DNA of 44,404 nucleotides from Hungatella sp. (GTDB lineage Bacteria > Bacillota > Clostridia > Lachnospirales > Lachnospiraceae), in assembly GCA_022795805.1 (NCBI GenBank), contig JAAWHK010000012.1, forward strand, positions 1-44,404. The letters run 5' to 3'. Below are positions 16,715-24,760 of this stretch, piece by piece. The stretch's first letter is position 1. The number at the start of each line of letters is the position of its first letter. The notes below the pieces were generated by a model. That model did not search any database, was not told where the DNA came from, and saw only the letters and a program-made list of their open reading frames with translations. The translations under genes were made by a program, and so were the position numbers.

Positions 16715-18606
16715 TGAAGAAAAGCGGAGAGATCACCGTGTTCTTAAGCATGTGTCTGCTGTGCATATCGGCCCTCCTCTGCGTTATGCTGGAATCGGCG
16801 AGAACAGCCGGTTCCAGATACTACTTACAGGTAGCGGCGGGGAGGGCTCTGGATACACTGTTCAGCCGATATCATCGTCGCCTCTGGGATGAGTACCGAA
16901 TTTTTGCACTGGAGTACGGAGCGGAGGAAGAGGTGGTGCAGAACCTGGAAAATTATATAAATGAATATCTGTCTGTGGATAACTGGTATCCCATGAAGCT
17001 GGATGAGGTGGATGTAACCTGTCTGACAGGGATTGGTGACCATGGAGGTGAATATCTGAAAGAGGAAGTGCTTGACTATATGAGATACGGTGCTGTGGGG
17101 GAGCTGTTTATAGAACCTGAACAGGGAGAACAGTTTATAAAAGACATGGCAGAGGCCGCCGGGGTTCATTCCCTGTCAGGGTCATACAACAGGCAGGAGA
17201 GGGCGGCGAGGCAGCTGGAGGAGAGTGTGGAAAAACTTGTTATGAATGTCCGGGAGCAGGAAGAGATAGGGGAAGAAATAGCGAATGCTCTTGGGAGAAA
17301 CAGCAAACGTGCATTTTTTAAGGCGGCGGGACATTATCGGAGCGTGTCGGAGCAGTATCCCAGGCTGATGCGGCAGTATGAGCGGAATGCAGAGATACTG
17401 GCCGGCATGCAGCGGCAATGCCAGACGGAGTTCCATAAGGTACAGCCTGATTTGCAGGACAATCGGGAAGAACTTTTCAGGCGGCAGTGGGATCCCTACG
17501 ATGACTATATTGCACAGGACGGGGAGCGAAGACAGGAGCTGGCCGGATGGGAGCACACGGTGGAGAGCAACAGGAGGCTTCTGGATGAGACGGAGGAGAT
17601 GGTAAGGGACAGCGAAGAGGAGGAAGAGGATCAGGAGCTTTTATCTCTGGAAGCGGCAGCCCGGTACTGGCAGGAATGGTATACGGAAATCCATATGGGG
17701 GTGAAAGGCGGGGCAGGGGATAAAGAGAAGCAGAATCTTTTAGACCAGGTAAAGAGACTGGCGGAAGGTGGGCTGCTGGAGGCTGTGATGCCGGAAGGGA
17801 CGGCTGTCTCGACAGGGCTTCTGCCGGCAGAGGGCTTTCCGTCAAAGGAGAAATCCGGAGAGAAGGAGAAAGAAACAAAAATTGACAGCATATCTCAGCG
17901 GGTGATAACAGGAGAATACTGCGGCAGTTTTTTTACCAATGCGCTTAGTACCGAGAAACATCCGGTACAGTACGAACTGGAATACCTGCTTAAAGGTTCC
18001 TTTAAGGACAGGGAAAACCTGGAGGAAACAGTAACAGAGATTTTTGCCGTGCGGGAAGGGCTGAATCTGATACATATTCTTTCGGATGCCCAAAAGAGGC
18101 AGGAGGCGGAGGCGTTGGCCCTTGTGATTACAGGAAGTACGGGTATGGTGCCGCTGGTAAAGATTGTGGCATGTGTTGTAATGGGTATATGGGCAGCAGG
18201 GGAATCTCTTCAGGATCTGAGGATTCTTATGTCCGGAGGAAAAGTACCTTTATGGAAACAGAAAGATGACTGGAATGTAAACCTGGAGGGTGTTCTCAAT
18301 ATGGGACGTGGTGTGATGCCCGACACCGGTCTGTCCCGGGAGAAAGGATTTAGCTATGAAGAGTATGTAAAGCTGCTCCTTTTAAAACAGAATCCGCAGG
18401 TAAAATACATGAGAATGCTGGATGTGATGCAGATGAATATCCGGCGTGAGGAACCTGGATTCTCCCTGATGAAATGTGCATACCGTGTGGATATGCAGGC
18501 AGAGGCATGTGGAAAACATGTATTTTTCACATTGCCTTTTGTGGAAACCTTTGTAAACGGAAGAGAAGGTTATACACTGAAAGTTACAGGAGAAAAAGCA
18601 TATTAA
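16714..18606 (+). CDS. Large TadE/TadG-like membrane-anchored protein (DUF5702-like)
   Basis: This 630-residue protein has one N-terminal membrane segment (about 8-26, GEITVFLSMCLLCISALLC) directly followed by LESARTAGSRY. That arrangement is typical of the DUF5702 proteins found in Lachnospiraceae Tad loci. The rest is mostly hydrophilic, predicted helical and Glu/Arg-rich, with a second hydrophobic stretch near 480-505 (ALVITGSTGMVPLVKIVACV). The start at ATG 16714 overlaps the pilin stop, suggesting translational coupling; AGAGG serves as ribosome binding site. I infer a minor pilin or a wall-spanning scaffold component, exported with its C-terminus outside. Confidence 0.75.
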   Translation: MKKSGEITVFLSMCLLCISALLCVMLESARTAGSRYYLQVAAGRALDTLFSRYHRRLWDEYRIFALEYGAEEEVVQNLENYINEYLSVDNWYPMKLDEVDVTCLTGIGDHGGEYLKEEVLDYMRYGAVGELFIEPEQGEQFIKDMAEAAGVHSLSGSYNRQERAARQLEESVEKLVMNVREQEEIGEEIANALGRNSKRAFFKAAGHYRSVSEQYPRLMRQYERNAEILAGMQRQCQTEFHKVQPDLQDNREELFRRQWDPYDDYIAQDGERRQELAGWEHTVESNRRLLDETEEMVRDSEEEEEDQELLSLEAAARYWQEWYTEIHMGVKGGAGDKEKQNLLDQVKRLAEGGLLEAVMPEGTAVSTGLLPAEGFPSKEKSGEKEKETKIDSISQRVITGEYCGSFFTNALSTEKHPVQYELEYLLKGSFKDRENLEETVTEIFAVREGLNLIHILSDAQKRQEAEALALVITGSTGMVPLVKIVACVVMGIWAAGESLQDLRILMSGGKVPLWKQKDDWNVNLEGVLNMGRGVMPDTGLSREKGFSYEEYVKLLLLKQNPQVKYMRMLDVMQMNIRREEPGFSLMKCAYRVDMQAEACGKHVFFTLPFVETFVNGREGYTLKVTGEKAY

Positions 18607-18644
18607 AGGGCATACAGGCCCGGATGAAACGGAGGTGGAAAGGG

Positions 18645-19517
18645 ATGCCTTTTTTCTGTAAGACTCTTAAAAAATCTGTAGAAACAGGCGTGACTCTCCA
18701 AGTACGAATTCCCCAGACTGAAATGAATAAAGACAGAAAAAGGGTGTCCTTTTCTGCCTCCGCAAGCCTGACGCTGGAGGCTGCTCTGGTGCTGCCGCTG
18801 CTTCTGTATGCGGGGGTAATCCTTATAACACTTTTCAGGGTAATGGATATCCATAGGCAGGTGCAGGCCAGAGTGGAGAAAGTCGGCGGGGAGATAAGTC
18901 AGGCGGCATATATGCTGGAATATACGGGAACCGGCAGCTTTTTAGGGACTGTATCGGCCTACGGGTATGCGGAGGCGGCCCTGCGCAGGGAGCTGGAGCA
19001 GCTTCCGGTGGACAGGTTGACACTGCTGAGATCCCATTTACTGGAGGATGGGGAGACGGTAGATTTGGTTGTGGACTATGAAATCTCCATGCCGTTTTCC
19101 GTTCTGGGACGAAGGGCAGTAAAGCAGACAAACAGGAGCTTCGGCAGAGCCTGGATAGGCACAGAGGACAAAAATAAAATGCCAGGGGAAGCGGGGGAGG
19201 ATGAGACGGTGGTATATGTGGGGAAAAACAGTACCCGTTACCATATAAGCCGGACATGCCATTACCTGTATAATGATCTGACGGCGGTGCCATTGAAGGA
19301 TATAGAGGCACAGCGCAATGAGAACGGAAGCCGATACTCACCCTGCGTGAGATGCCGAAACCAGACCGCATTGGAGGTCTATATTATGCCGTCAGGCAGG
19401 CATTACCATACCAGTTCGTCCTGTTCGGCAATTCGTGCGTATGTCAGCACGGTTTCAAAGTCAGAGGTGGAACATCTGGGGCCGTGCTCTTACTGCCGGA
19501 AAAACAGGGACAGATAA
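18645..19517 (+). CDS. TadE-like pseudopilin with two C-terminal Cys/His modules
   Basis: The protein has 290 residues. After a basic N-terminus, the TadE-type motif SASLTLEAALVLPLLL (38-54) leads into a single membrane helix. The middle part (70-185) is an exported helical and beta region. The C-terminal 95 residues contain two copies of the pattern Y-H-x4-C ... C-x2-C: His200/Cys205/Cys234/Cys237 and His255/Cys260/Cys281/Cys284. These could bind zinc or another metal, or form disulfides outside the cell. The start 18645 is chosen for GGAGG at 18631-18635; ATG 18624 is an in-frame alternative. The next gene starts 30 bp downstream. Confidence 0.8.
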   Translation: MPFFCKTLKKSVETGVTLQVRIPQTEMNKDRKRVSFSASASLTLEAALVLPLLLYAGVILITLFRVMDIHRQVQARVEKVGGEISQAAYMLEYTGTGSFLGTVSAYGYAEAALRRELEQLPVDRLTLLRSHLLEDGETVDLVVDYEISMPFSVLGRRAVKQTNRSFGRAWIGTEDKNKMPGEAGEDETVVYVGKNSTRYHISRTCHYLYNDLTAVPLKDIEAQRNENGSRYSPCVRCRNQTALEVYIMPSGRHYHTSSSCSAIRAYVSTVSKSEVEHLGPCSYCRKNRDR

Positions 19518-19547
19518 AATATGAGATATAAAACGGGGAGGGAAACT

Positions 19548-20018
19548 ATGAGGCTGGTTTGGTTTTTATGCCTGACGGCAGCGGCAATATCGGATGTGAA
19601 GGAGAGAACGGTTTCTTACAGGATTTTGATAATATGCGGTGTATGTGGTGCTTTGTACGGTTGGAAAACAGGAATCGCCGGCCACGCTGCAGGGGTGATT
19701 TTGGGATTTGGAATACTGACGCTCAGCAAAGGGACGCGGGGAGCAGTGGGAGAAGGCGACGGATGGTTTTTGGCAGCCAGCGCCGGGTACCTGGAGCCGG
19801 GGGAAATCTGGATTCTTCTGTTGGGAGGCCTGGCAGTCAGCTGGGTCTGGGGAGCCGGGATGATTTTATACAGGGCCTGCCATGGGAAGAGTGCCAACAA
19901 GGAAACGCTGCCGTTTCTGGCATGTCTGTGGCCGGCGGGAGTGTGGATTCTTTTGAGAAAGGAGGGAATTATGTGGCTGTTGGCAGCAGGCAGAGGCGTG
20001 TCGTTTCTGCAAGTATGA
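19548..20018 (+). CDS. Second A24-type prepilin peptidase-like protein
   Basis: This 156-residue hydrophobic protein has the two-aspartate signature of prepilin peptidases: Asp16 in AISDVKERTV and Asp71 in the GxGD motif GEGDGWFL. It is shorter than the first copy and lacks the usual KLM after GxGD. ATG 19548 is preferred over ATG 19521 because GGGGAGGG lies 5-6 bases upstream. Its end overlaps the start of the next gene by 46 bases. It may process the pseudopilin-like proteins encoded on either side, while the copy at 11558 processes the Flp pilin; that division of labour is inference. Confidence 0.8.
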   Translation: MRLVWFLCLTAAAISDVKERTVSYRILIICGVCGALYGWKTGIAGHAAGVILGFGILTLSKGTRGAVGEGDGWFLAASAGYLEPGEIWILLLGGLAVSWVWGAGMILYRACHGKSANKETLPFLACLWPAGVWILLRKEGIMWLLAAGRGVSFLQV

Positions 20019-20329
20019 CGGTTGAGGCTTCCTATGTGATGGCCCTGACCATTCTGGCCCTGGCTGTAATGATACGTGCATCTGGTTTTCAGCGTCAGAA
20101 AACAGTGGATGTGATGAATCTTCACTGCGCGGTGGAGAGGCTGCAGTACCGGGAAGATGAGAGACAGGCAGAGCTGCCATTTGGGCGGGTGGAGAGAGAA
20201 GGCGGACGGATAAAAGGATATACGAATACGGATAAATGGAAGAAAGAAATAGATGTAAAATTCAGTGAACCGGAGGAGATTTTGCGGAAACTAGCTGCCT
20301 TTCAGAAGAGAGGCGGTACACAAGAATGA
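19973..20329 (+). CDS. Small TadE-like pseudopilin
   Basis: This 118-residue protein has a basic N-terminus, the TadE-type signature ASMTVEASYVMALTIL and a single membrane helix (about 15-38), then a charged extracytoplasmic tail with a coiled-coil look. I chose the GTG at 19973 because AGGAGGG ends 6 bases before it and it keeps the basic residues ahead of the helix. The ATG at 20015 would also give a membrane protein but loses them. It overlaps the end of the second prepilin peptidase gene in another frame. Likely a minor pilin. Confidence 0.75.
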   Translation: MAVGSRQRRVVSASMTVEASYVMALTILALAVMIRASGFQRQKTVDVMNLHCAVERLQYREDERQAELPFGRVEREGGRIKGYTNTDKWKKEIDVKFSEPEEILRKLAAFQKRGGTQE

Positions 20330-20351
20330 CAGATGAGAGGTATACAGGAAC

Positions 20352-21821
20352 GTGGAAGTCCAATATTTAAGAGAAATGCGGCAGAATTATCTGATGATTC
20401 AGGTGGAGGAAGAACAGGGGCAGGGCTATGAGGCGCGAATGATGATCGGCAATACCATAGAGGGACTGCTGAGATTTCGGATGAAAAAGAACGACGGAAC
20501 ATGGAAGTTTTGCTATGAAATTACCTCCAAACAGCCCCTAAGCCGTGTACTGGAGAAGACTGCAGTCAATGCCTCCCAGATCAGACGGATGCTTTTGGAA
20601 ATTGCTCGTACACTGACCAGAATGGAGGATTACCTGCTGAGCGAAGAACAGATTCTGATGGAGCCGGATTATATATACATAGATCCGGAAGACTATCACC
20701 CGTTCCTCTGTCTGGTGCCGGGGAAAAGAGGAAATTTTCCTCAGGAATTCAGCCTTTTTCTGCAGTTTCTTCTGGAAAAGGTAAACCATGAGGATAAAGA
20801 GGCGGTAGTACTGATTTACGGGCTGTACAGGGAGAGTCTGAAAGAAAATTACGGTCTTGATAATCTGCTGAGATGGGTGATGAAAGAAAATTATCCGAAT
20901 ATGGAGTATTCAGGTAAAAGCGAGAAATGTGAGACAATAGACGATAAGAAAATAGAATTGTGGGAAAGCAGTGCATCAGATGCAGATAGTAATCCGTCTC
21001 AGGAGAATTATCAGCAGGAATCAAGGCAGAATTTTGCAGTTCGGGATAAGTATCCGCAGTATTTTTATTTTCTGCCGGGAGCGGCAATGATTCTGGCAGC
21101 TGTGGGAATACGGTTCTTCTCAGGAAGGCAGAATCTGGTGCGGCACGGATACTGGATGGCCGCAGCAGGGGCCGCAATGCTGGCAGGCGGAGGCCTTTGG
21201 CGGGTATGGAGCCGTTTTTCGGATAAGAGAAAAAAACGGGCACAGCCTTCTGACGCAGCATCCCGGAATTCATCATCTTACACCCAGTTCACATCAATTA
21301 ACAGCCAGTTATTTCATGACCAGACATCTTTGAGACGGACATCTGTTGGATCAACAGGAAATCCATCAATCAGCGATCAAAATCCCCAAATGAAAAAATC
21401 TGTCCAGCCAGGCCAGTGGCAGATGGTATTCGAAGAACCGGAAGACGAGGCGACGGAGGAGGTATTTATGCCCTGCGATTCCGGAAAGGAAGAGATGCAC
21501 ACAGTGCTGCTGTGGGATCAAAATGAAGCGGAGGAGAAGAGAAGCCTTGTAAGCCTGGACGGCGAAAGCAGTATCGTGCTGTCCTACTATCCTTTTATTA
21601 TCGGAAAGCAGGAAGGAGTCTGTGATTATGTGTTGGATAAAAGCACCGTCAGCCGTCTCCACGTTCGAATCGATGAGGCAGAGGAGGGCTATCGGGTTAC
21701 GGATTTAAACTCCACCAATGGAACCTTCATTAATGGCAGGCTTTTAGGTGCCAATGAGACCATGCTGGTACATCCGGGGGATGAGATAGGGGTGGCAGAT
21801 TTAAAATTCCAGCTGAAATAA
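20352..21821 (+). CDS. DUF6382-FHA domain membrane protein closing the Tad operon
   Basis: The N-terminal 190 residues of this 489-residue protein resemble the DUF6382 region seen ahead of FHA domains in Lachnospiraceae (for example EITSKQPLSRVLEKT). Two membrane segments follow (about 237-255 and 258-283), then a polar linker, then a C-terminal FHA domain (about 395-489) with the phosphothreonine-binding signature: IIGK, STVSRLHVRI and LNSTNGTFINGRL. The start is a GTG at 20352; no better start is nearby. FHA domains bind phosphothreonine peptides, so this protein could connect Ser/Thr kinase signalling to pilus assembly. It is the last gene before a new promoter at 21827. Confidence 0.82.
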   Translation: MEVQYLREMRQNYLMIQVEEEQGQGYEARMMIGNTIEGLLRFRMKKNDGTWKFCYEITSKQPLSRVLEKTAVNASQIRRMLLEIARTLTRMEDYLLSEEQILMEPDYIYIDPEDYHPFLCLVPGKRGNFPQEFSLFLQFLLEKVNHEDKEAVVLIYGLYRESLKENYGLDNLLRWVMKENYPNMEYSGKSEKCETIDDKKIELWESSASDADSNPSQENYQQESRQNFAVRDKYPQYFYFLPGAAMILAAVGIRFFSGRQNLVRHGYWMAAAGAAMLAGGGLWRVWSRFSDKRKKRAQPSDAASRNSSSYTQFTSINSQLFHDQTSLRRTSVGSTGNPSISDQNPQMKKSVQPGQWQMVFEEPEDEATEEVFMPCDSGKEEMHTVLLWDQNEAEEKRSLVSLDGESSIVLSYYPFIIGKQEGVCDYVLDKSTVSRLHVRIDEAEEGYRVTDLNSTNGTFINGRLLGANETMLVHPGDEIGVADLKFQLK

Positions 21822-21826
21822 AAACC

Positions 21827-21855
21827 TTAACAAAACCAAAATCCTGTGATAGAAT
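21827..21855 (+). promoter_or_regulatory. Sigma-A promoter of the rhomboid-HIT operon
   Basis: TTAACA (21827-21832) and TAGAAT (21850-21855) are 17 bp apart. A 7-bp inverted repeat (AACCTTA at 21823-21829, TAAGGTT at 21855-21861) flanks it and could be an operator. Confidence 0.6.
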
Positions 21856-21886
21856 AAGGTTACATAAGTTTTAGGAGAGACCGGGA

Positions 21887-22513
21887 ATGGAATTTGAGAG
21901 ACACCGCAGAACTGCTTATGTAAACCTGGCTATCATAGCTGCGAATATAATCGGTTTTCTGTATCTGGAGACACAAGGTTCTACTGAGAATGCAGAGTTT
22001 ATGATTGATTATGGAGCTTTGTTTGAACCGGCAGTTTTGTATGGAAAAGAATATTGGCGGCTTCTGACAGCGGTTTTTATGCATTTCGGTGTGGAACATC
22101 TGACCAATAATATGCTGATCCTGTTTGTTCTGGGGGATAACCTGGAACGGGCGCTTGGAAAGGTGAAATATGCCGTTTTTTACCTGATATGCGGAATCGG
22201 AGCCAATGTGGTTTCGCTTTGGGTAAATGTACTGCAGGGTGATTATGCCGTGTCGGCGGGGGCTTCCGGAGCAATCTTTGGTGTGATCGGAGGTCTGATG
22301 TATGCTGTGGCAGTCAACCGGGGACGGCTGGAAGACTTGAGTACCAGGCAGATGGTGATTTTGGCGGGGGTTTCTCTCTACCACGGTTTTACGGGCAGCG
22401 GGATCAATAATACGGCTCATGTATCAGGCTTGATACTGGGGATTATTATGGGAGCTGTTTTGTACCGGAAACCTAAAAGAAGAATCGGATGGATGGAGGA
22501 GAACATATGGTAA
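21887..22513 (+). CDS. Rhomboid-family intramembrane serine protease
   Basis: This 208-residue protein has about six hydrophobic segments. The catalytic dyad is visible: Ser127 in GASGAIFG and His178 in NNTAHVSGLILG. The His/Asn-rich segment HFGVEHLTNNM (66-76) of the family is also present. Rhomboids cut membrane helices of substrate proteins within the bilayer. It starts after GGAGAG and overlaps the HIT gene by 7 bases, so the two are co-translated. The substrate is unknown. Proximity to the Tad operon is suggestive, but it has its own promoter. Confidence 0.93.
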   Translation: MEFERHRRTAYVNLAIIAANIIGFLYLETQGSTENAEFMIDYGALFEPAVLYGKEYWRLLTAVFMHFGVEHLTNNMLILFVLGDNLERALGKVKYAVFYLICGIGANVVSLWVNVLQGDYAVSAGASGAIFGVIGGLMYAVAVNRGRLEDLSTRQMVILAGVSLYHGFTGSGINNTAHVSGLILGIIMGAVLYRKPKRRIGWMEENIW

Positions 22514-22923
22514 AAGATGATTGTATTTTCTGTAAACTTGCTAACGGGGTGATTCCGGCGGCATCTCTCTATGAAGACGATGATTTTCGTGTTATTTTAG
22601 ATGCCAATCCGGCTTCTAAAGGACATGCTCTGATCCTGCCGAAACATCACTATCGGGATCTTACCGATCTGGATGAGGCAGTCGGAGCCAGGGCCTTAAG
22701 CGTGGCGGCAAAACTTGGAAAAGCCATGTTAAGCGGTTTAAATTGTACAGGTTTTAATCTGGTACAGAATAATGGGGAAACTGCCGGACAGACGGTTATG
22801 CATTTTCATATACATGTGATTCCCCGATACGAAGGCGGACCTGAGATGGTGGCCTGGAAACCAGGTTCAGTATCGCCGGAAGAAACAGAGAAAATTGTTG
22901 AGGCAGTAACGTCCAAGCTGTAG
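22507..22923 (+). CDS. HIT-family nucleotide hydrolase
   Basis: This 138-residue member of the histidine triad superfamily has the triad HFHIHV (His99, His101, His103) and an N-terminal CIFC pair (Cys6, Cys9) that often binds zinc in bacterial HIT proteins. These enzymes hydrolyse nucleoside phosphoramidates or dinucleoside polyphosphates (HinT/Hit class). ATG 22507 is preferred over ATG 22489 because GGAGGAG lies 5-6 bases upstream. It overlaps the end of the rhomboid gene. A GC-rich hairpin without a T-run (about 22926-22965) lies downstream. Confidence 0.93.
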   Translation: MVKDDCIFCKLANGVIPAASLYEDDDFRVILDANPASKGHALILPKHHYRDLTDLDEAVGARALSVAAKLGKAMLSGLNCTGFNLVQNNGETAGQTVMHFHIHVIPRYEGGPEMVAWKPGSVSPEETEKIVEAVTSKL

Positions 22924-22999
22924 TCAGGAAGGTGCGCCGGACAGGCGCAGGCAGCAATTCCTGTAAAAATGATGAGAAACCTGAATATAGGAGAATACC

Positions 23000-23551
23000 A
23001 TGCATCAAGAACAAAAGGAATTGTTGCAGGAACTGTATGAGACATATCAGAAGCCTCTTCGTCTGGCAGCGTTAAGTACAAGAGTACCTGCAAGTGAAGT
23101 TGATGACATTATCCAGGATACATTTGTCGCATTCATGTATAGTTACGGGGATGAATTTTCAGAATGGAGTGTAATTCGCAGAAAAGGTACGCTGATGAGG
23201 ATTCTGAAAAATCGCTGCCATGATTATTTTCGAAGACTGGACAGGCATAAGGAAGTCAGCATAGATGATGAAGATGATTTTCAGACGCAGATGGAAATAC
23301 TGGAGAGTCAGATAAAGCGGGATGTCAGCCACAATATGATTGAGGAAGAGGAACTTGGAAAAATCCGGGAAAGCATACGGGAGATGAGTTCGGCCCTGCG
23401 TGATGTGGCCATCCTCTATATGATAGAAGGACGGCCGCGGCAACAGGTGTGTGAGATTTTGGGAATCAGCGATTCCGTGTGCAGAATGAGAATATCCAGG
23501 ATCCGAAGCTATATAAGAAATCTGCTTAAAGACATGGATCAACAGTCATGA
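23000..23551 (+). CDS. ECF-like sigma-70 family sigma factor
   Basis: This 183-residue protein has region 2 (about 20-80; ASEVDDIIQDTFVAFM, then RRKGTLMRILKNRCHDYFRR) and region 4 (about 120-178; ALRDVAILYMIEGRPRQQV, then SVCRMRISRIRSYIR as the helix-turn-helix). The spacer is acidic. No anti-sigma gene is adjacent. It starts after AGGAGA, 76 bp after the HIT gene. Its last 13 bases overlap the end of murG on the other strand. The target regulon is unknown. Confidence 0.85.
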   Translation: MHQEQKELLQELYETYQKPLRLAALSTRVPASEVDDIIQDTFVAFMYSYGDEFSEWSVIRRKGTLMRILKNRCHDYFRRLDRHKEVSIDDEDDFQTQMEILESQIKRDVSHNMIEEEELGKIRESIREMSSALRDVAILYMIEGRPRQQVCEILGISDSVCRMRISRIRSYIRNLLKDMDQQS

Positions 23552-24612
23552 ACAGAACATTCTTGAATGAGATTTATGATTGTAGATATGGCATTGTTCA
23601 GATGACTTTCTTCCATTTTGCGGATGAAAGATACCCGATTAGTGTAAGTGCTGGTGATCGCCTGATACAGGTTGTCATCGGTCAGGGCTTCCTCCTCCAG
23701 AACCGTGCTGAACCCCTGGTTCGCGAATGAATGGGCGTTGAGGATCTGGTCTCCCCGGCTGGCAGCAGCAGACAGCGGAATGAGAACATTGGGTTTGCGC
23801 AGCGCCAGGATTTCACATATGGAGTTGGCGCCTGCCCTGGACACTACCAGATCAGCGGCGGCAAACAAGTGCTTTAACGGTTCATTCACATATTCATACT
23901 GTACATATCCATTGGTATCCGTAAAGCTTTCATCCAGATGGCCTTTCCCGCAGATATGTACTACCTGATAGTCAGGCAGCAGGCGGGGAAGGAGACTGCG
24001 CACCGCAGTGTTGACGGTTACAGAACCAAGACTTCCGCCGATAACCAGGATTACAGGCTTACTGGCTGAGAGAGATGCCAAACGGAGACCGGAAAGGCGA
24101 TCTCCTTTAAGAAGTTCAGCCCGAATAGGGGAACCGGTCAGCACGGCTTTTTCTTCAGGAAGATAGCGCAGCGTCTCAGGAAAATTACAGCATACTTTTT
24201 TTGCAGAGGGAATGCACAGCTTATTGGCAAGTCCGGGTGTCATGTCAGACTCATGGATAATGGTTGGAATATGGTAATGTTTTGCGGCCAGAACTACAGG
24301 AACGGCCACAAAACCGCCCTTGGAGAAGACAACATCAGGCCTGAATTCCTTCAGGATCCGCAGGGCTTCGCCATATCCTTTCACAACACGGAAGGGATCG
24401 GAAAAGTTTTTAATATCAAAATAGCGGCGCAGTTTTCCGGAAGAAATTCCGCTGTAGGGTATTCCGATATTTTGGATAAGTTTTTTTTCGATTCCCTCGT
24501 AGGAACCAATATAACGGATTTCGTATCCAAGTTCCAGCAAGGAAGGAATCAGGGCCAGATTTGGTGTGACATGGCCGGCAGTTCCACCACCGGTTAAAAC
24601 TATTTTTCTCAT
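23539..24612 (-). CDS. murG: MurG, lipid II synthase glycosyltransferase
   Basis: MurG adds GlcNAc to lipid I to make lipid II on the inner face of the membrane. The protein has 357 residues and the GT28 architecture: N-terminal GGGTAGHVTPN acceptor loop, the membrane-associated segment with SGKLRRYFDIKNFSDPFRV, a KGGFVAVPVVLAA segment, and a C-terminal UDP-GlcNAc site (VIGGSLGSVTVN, VVSRAGANSICEI). The start at 24612 is chosen for GGAGG 9 bases upstream; the in-frame ATG at 24642 is not supported. It lies outside the usual dcw cluster, alone on the minus strand, with its own promoter, and its end overlaps the sigma factor gene. Confidence 0.94.
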   Translation of the reverse strand: MRKIVLTGGGTAGHVTPNLALIPSLLELGYEIRYIGSYEGIEKKLIQNIGIPYSGISSGKLRRYFDIKNFSDPFRVVKGYGEALRILKEFRPDVVFSKGGFVAVPVVLAAKHYHIPTIIHESDMTPGLANKLCIPSAKKVCCNFPETLRYLPEEKAVLTGSPIRAELLKGDRLSGLRLASLSASKPVILVIGGSLGSVTVNTAVRSLLPRLLPDYQVVHICGKGHLDESFTDTNGYVQYEYVNEPLKHLFAAADLVVSRAGANSICEILALRKPNVLIPLSAAASRGDQILNAHSFANQGFSTVLEEEALTDDNLYQAITSTYTNRVSFIRKMEESHLNNAISTIINLIQECSVHDC

Positions 24613-24666
24613 AAGAAGCGGCCTCCATTTTACAGAACACATGCCCAGACGGGCAACTATACACTT

Positions 24667-24697
24667 ATTATACTAATCAATCACCGAAAAAAGTCAA
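24667..24697 (-). promoter_or_regulatory. Probable murG promoter
   Basis: On the minus strand TTGACT (24692-24697) precedes TATAAT (24667-24672) with 19 bp between, slightly long but with strong hexamers. The start would be near 24660, 48 bases before the murG ATG. Confidence 0.5.
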
Positions 24698-24760
24698 CCC
24701 TAAAAAATCCCCTATAAAAAATCATTTCCAGGAAACAGAATAAATATGCGAGGTAGCCCT

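Noticed and set aside
22926..22965. Hairpin CAGGAA...TGCGCC/GGCGCA...TTCCTG after the HIT gene
   Set aside because: No T-run on either strand, so I do not call a terminator; it may only weaken read-through into the sigma gene.
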